From: DATGKG01 sp963783145
Lineage (GTDB): Bacteria > Desulfobacterota > Binatia > Binatales > Binataceae
Direction: 5' to 3'
DNA length: 64,000 nucleotides
NCBI GenBank assembly: GCA_963783145.1
Contig: CAWAMM010000009.1
Span: 310,001-374,000 of the forward strand
Shown: positions 62,657 through 64,000 of the stretch, piece by piece
Position numbering within the stretch: position 1 is the stretch's first letter
Layout of the letters: every line of letters begins with the position of its first letter
Made by a program: the position numbers and the translations under genes
Notes under the pieces: model-generated
Databases searched by the model: none
The model's input: the letters and a program-made list of their open reading frames with translations, nothing else
What the model was told of the DNA's origin: nothing

Positions 62657-64000
62657 TCAGCGCGCGGAGCTGCGGCGAGGCGGGACTTCCTGCACGGCGG
62701 CTGCTTTTGCGGAAGTCGCAGGCGCGGTCGCATCGACACTCACGCAGACCGGCAGGATCACCATGCTGCGGCCCTGGATTTGTAACCAGCGCTGGATTTC
62801 GTAGGCGGTGTGGTTGTGCAGGAAACGTTCGATGAGCCCTTCCGACTCGTCCTCGAAGACCAGGCTGCCGGCGAAGAACACGCAGTGCGAGAAGGTGTTC
62901 ATCACCTGGGTGCACGCGAGCCGCAGTTCCAGCACCACATCGGGACCCAGCCCCGAGCGATGTTCCGCATGAAATCCGAGCTGCCCGGCCAGGTCGCAAT
63001 ACGATTGCAGGTCGTCCGATATGCGGCTTTCCAGCATTTCGATCTGCTCATGACTGCGCATCTGCGACGAATCGACTTCAGCGACGGCGACAAACACCAT
63101 GTTGCGAAACTGCCTGGGGAACAGCTCTTCGATCTGGAGCAGGGTGGCGAGGCCGAGGCCATTGAAACCGCTGACCAGAATGACCGCGGTGGAGGCGTCG
63201 GGGTCGCGCGGTCCCGGTTCCACCGGGTTGGCGGTGTACAATTTGGGCAAAATGTCTGCTTCGAGTTTCTCAATCGCGCGCGCGACGTGATCGTAATGAC
63301 CTCGCACCACGAAGCATAAGGCGACCAGCGCGCTGGTGATGAGGATCGTCACCCATCCGCCCTGGTTGAACTTCAGACCCAGCGTGATGAGAAGGATCGA
63401 GAGCGTGAACGCGCATCCGATGCCGTTGATGAGCAGCTTGTGCGCCCATCCGCGTTCGCTTTTGCGCACCTTCCACCAATGCGTGCTCATTCCGAGCTGC
63501 GACAGCGTGAAGGTTACGAACACATTGATCGCGTACAGCACCACCAGCAGATCGACGCTGGCGCCGGTCCCGATGAGGACTGCCAGTGCCGCGACGCCCA
63601 TCGCCATCACGCCGTCCTGGGTAACCAGGCGGGTGCTCAGGTAGGAGAAGCGCCGCGGCAGCCATCGATCGTGCGCCATCGTCGCGAGGACGCGCGGACC
63701 ATCGATGAAGCCGGTCTGCGCCGCGACGAACAGCAGCGCGCCCTCGGTGATGAGTGCGAAGGTGATGATCGGTCCACCGAATGTCCACTTCGAGGCGACG
63801 TGCTCAAAAAGAACTGCGTTGAGGGTTTTGCCGGGAACCGGCCCGACGTGCTCGAGGAGGTAGGCGAGGAGAATTCCGCCCGCGATGAACGCCAGCGAGA
63901 TCGCCATGTACACCATCGTGCGCTTGCCGGTAACGGTGCGCGGCTCGCGCAAAATCGGCAAGCCGTTGCTGACCGCCTCGATGCCGGTATAGGTGCCGCC
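62657..64000 (-). CDS. APC-family permease with C-terminal cytoplasmic domain, 5'-truncated
   Basis: The frame runs open to the window end (13 codons beyond the TTG at 63961: TYTGIEAVSNG), so the N-terminus is missing. The visible ~447 residues have TYTGIEAVSNGLP and LREPRTVTGKRTM, then about six to seven membrane helices of an APC-type amino-acid or cation permease. The last ~200 residues form a soluble Rossmann-like domain (AVILVSGFNGLGLATLLQIE) and a tail. Such a large cytoplasmic domain is unusual for amino-acid permeases and suggests regulation. Substrate unknown. Confidence 0.8.
   Translation of the reverse strand, partial: GGTYTGIEAVSNGLPILREPRTVTGKRTMVYMAISLAFIAGGILLAYLLEHVGPVPGKTLNAVLFEHVASKWTFGGPIITFALITEGALLFVAAQTGFIDGPRVLATMAHDRWLPRRFSYLSTRLVTQDGVMAMGVAALAVLIGTGASVDLLVVLYAINVFVTFTLSQLGMSTHWWKVRKSERGWAHKLLINGIGCAFTLSILLITLGLKFNQGGWVTILITSALVALCFVVRGHYDHVARAIEKLEADILPKLYTANPVEPGPRDPDASTAVILVSGFNGLGLATLLQIEELFPRQFRNMVFVAVAEVDSSQMRSHEQIEMLESRISDDLQSYCDLAGQLGFHAEHRSGLGPDVVLELRLACTQVMNTFSHCVFFAGSLVFEDESEGLIERFLHNHTAYEIQRWLQIQGRSMVILPVCVSVDATAPATSAKAAAVQEVPPRRSSAR

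Overview
This window comes from a bacterial chromosome. It is GC-rich and densely coded, with many genes in the -GC-/-CGC- codon style. It carries at least four sigma-54 (RpoN) enhancer-binding proteins, an Flp-type pilin, a split LigD-type ligase, an HI0933-type flavoprotein and a Kdp potassium pump. The gene content fits a free-living, respiring soil or sediment bacterium of a deltaproteobacterial, Binatota-like or Acidobacteriota-like type. That assignment is inferred from gene style only: there is no rRNA or other decisive marker here.

Layout. 1-9.7 kb: a 5'-truncated zinc-ribbon protein, tRNA-Ser(CGA), a tetraheme cytochrome with a NarI-like membrane partner, a lone Flp pilin, a PAP2 phosphatase, a cytochrome P450, and a copper/periplasmic operon on the minus strand (multicopper oxidase, Sco-like protein, beta-propeller lipoprotein). 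10-20.8 kb: a large degenerate cyclase/STAND-type ATPase regulator, two paralogous cysteine-containing lipoproteins around a beta-helix protein, inorganic pyrophosphatase, a small catalase-family peroxidase, a FixJ-like response regulator and a LysR regulator.

20.9-35.7 kb is an accessory (defence and mobile) island. It holds an RHS remnant, a type I restriction-modification operon (hsdM-hsdS-hsdR) bracketed by ~195-bp direct repeats, a histidine kinase/receiver pair, a DUF433/DUF5615 pair, a HigB/HigA pair, an orphan CopG antitoxin partly duplicated 923 bp away, two tiny membrane proteins, and a relatively AT-rich nuclease-NTPase gene broken by a +1 frameshift. Dispersed hairpin elements and tandem repeats are concentrated here. 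The hsdM gene carries two compensating small insertions that scramble about 47 residues.

35.7-51 kb: two small lipoproteins, then a long minus-strand kdp operon. The kdp structural genes (kdpF-A-B-C) are followed by a short KdpD without a kinase domain, a separate KinB-like kinase and an NtrC/AlgB-type sigma-54 activator in place of KdpE. The sequence in front of the operon has a near-consensus -24/-12 promoter (46140-46154), which fits that regulator type. Two further sigma-54 activators follow.

51.6-64 kb: an NHL-propeller protein, split LigD (phosphoesterase plus ligase), a DUF6496 protein, an HI0933-like flavoprotein, a small unknown gene with a near-consensus sigma-54 promoter next to another sigma-54 activator, a tandem pair of MetE-like methyltransferases divergent from a MetX-like hydrolase, and an APC-family permease running off the window end.

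Most notable: (1) a predicted sigma-54-dependent kdp operon with rebuilt regulators; (2) the frameshifted PD-(D/E)xK-NTPase fusion in a defence island; (3) repeat-bracketed type I R-M genes with a scrambled HsdM linker; (4) a new-looking cysteine-motif lipoprotein family.
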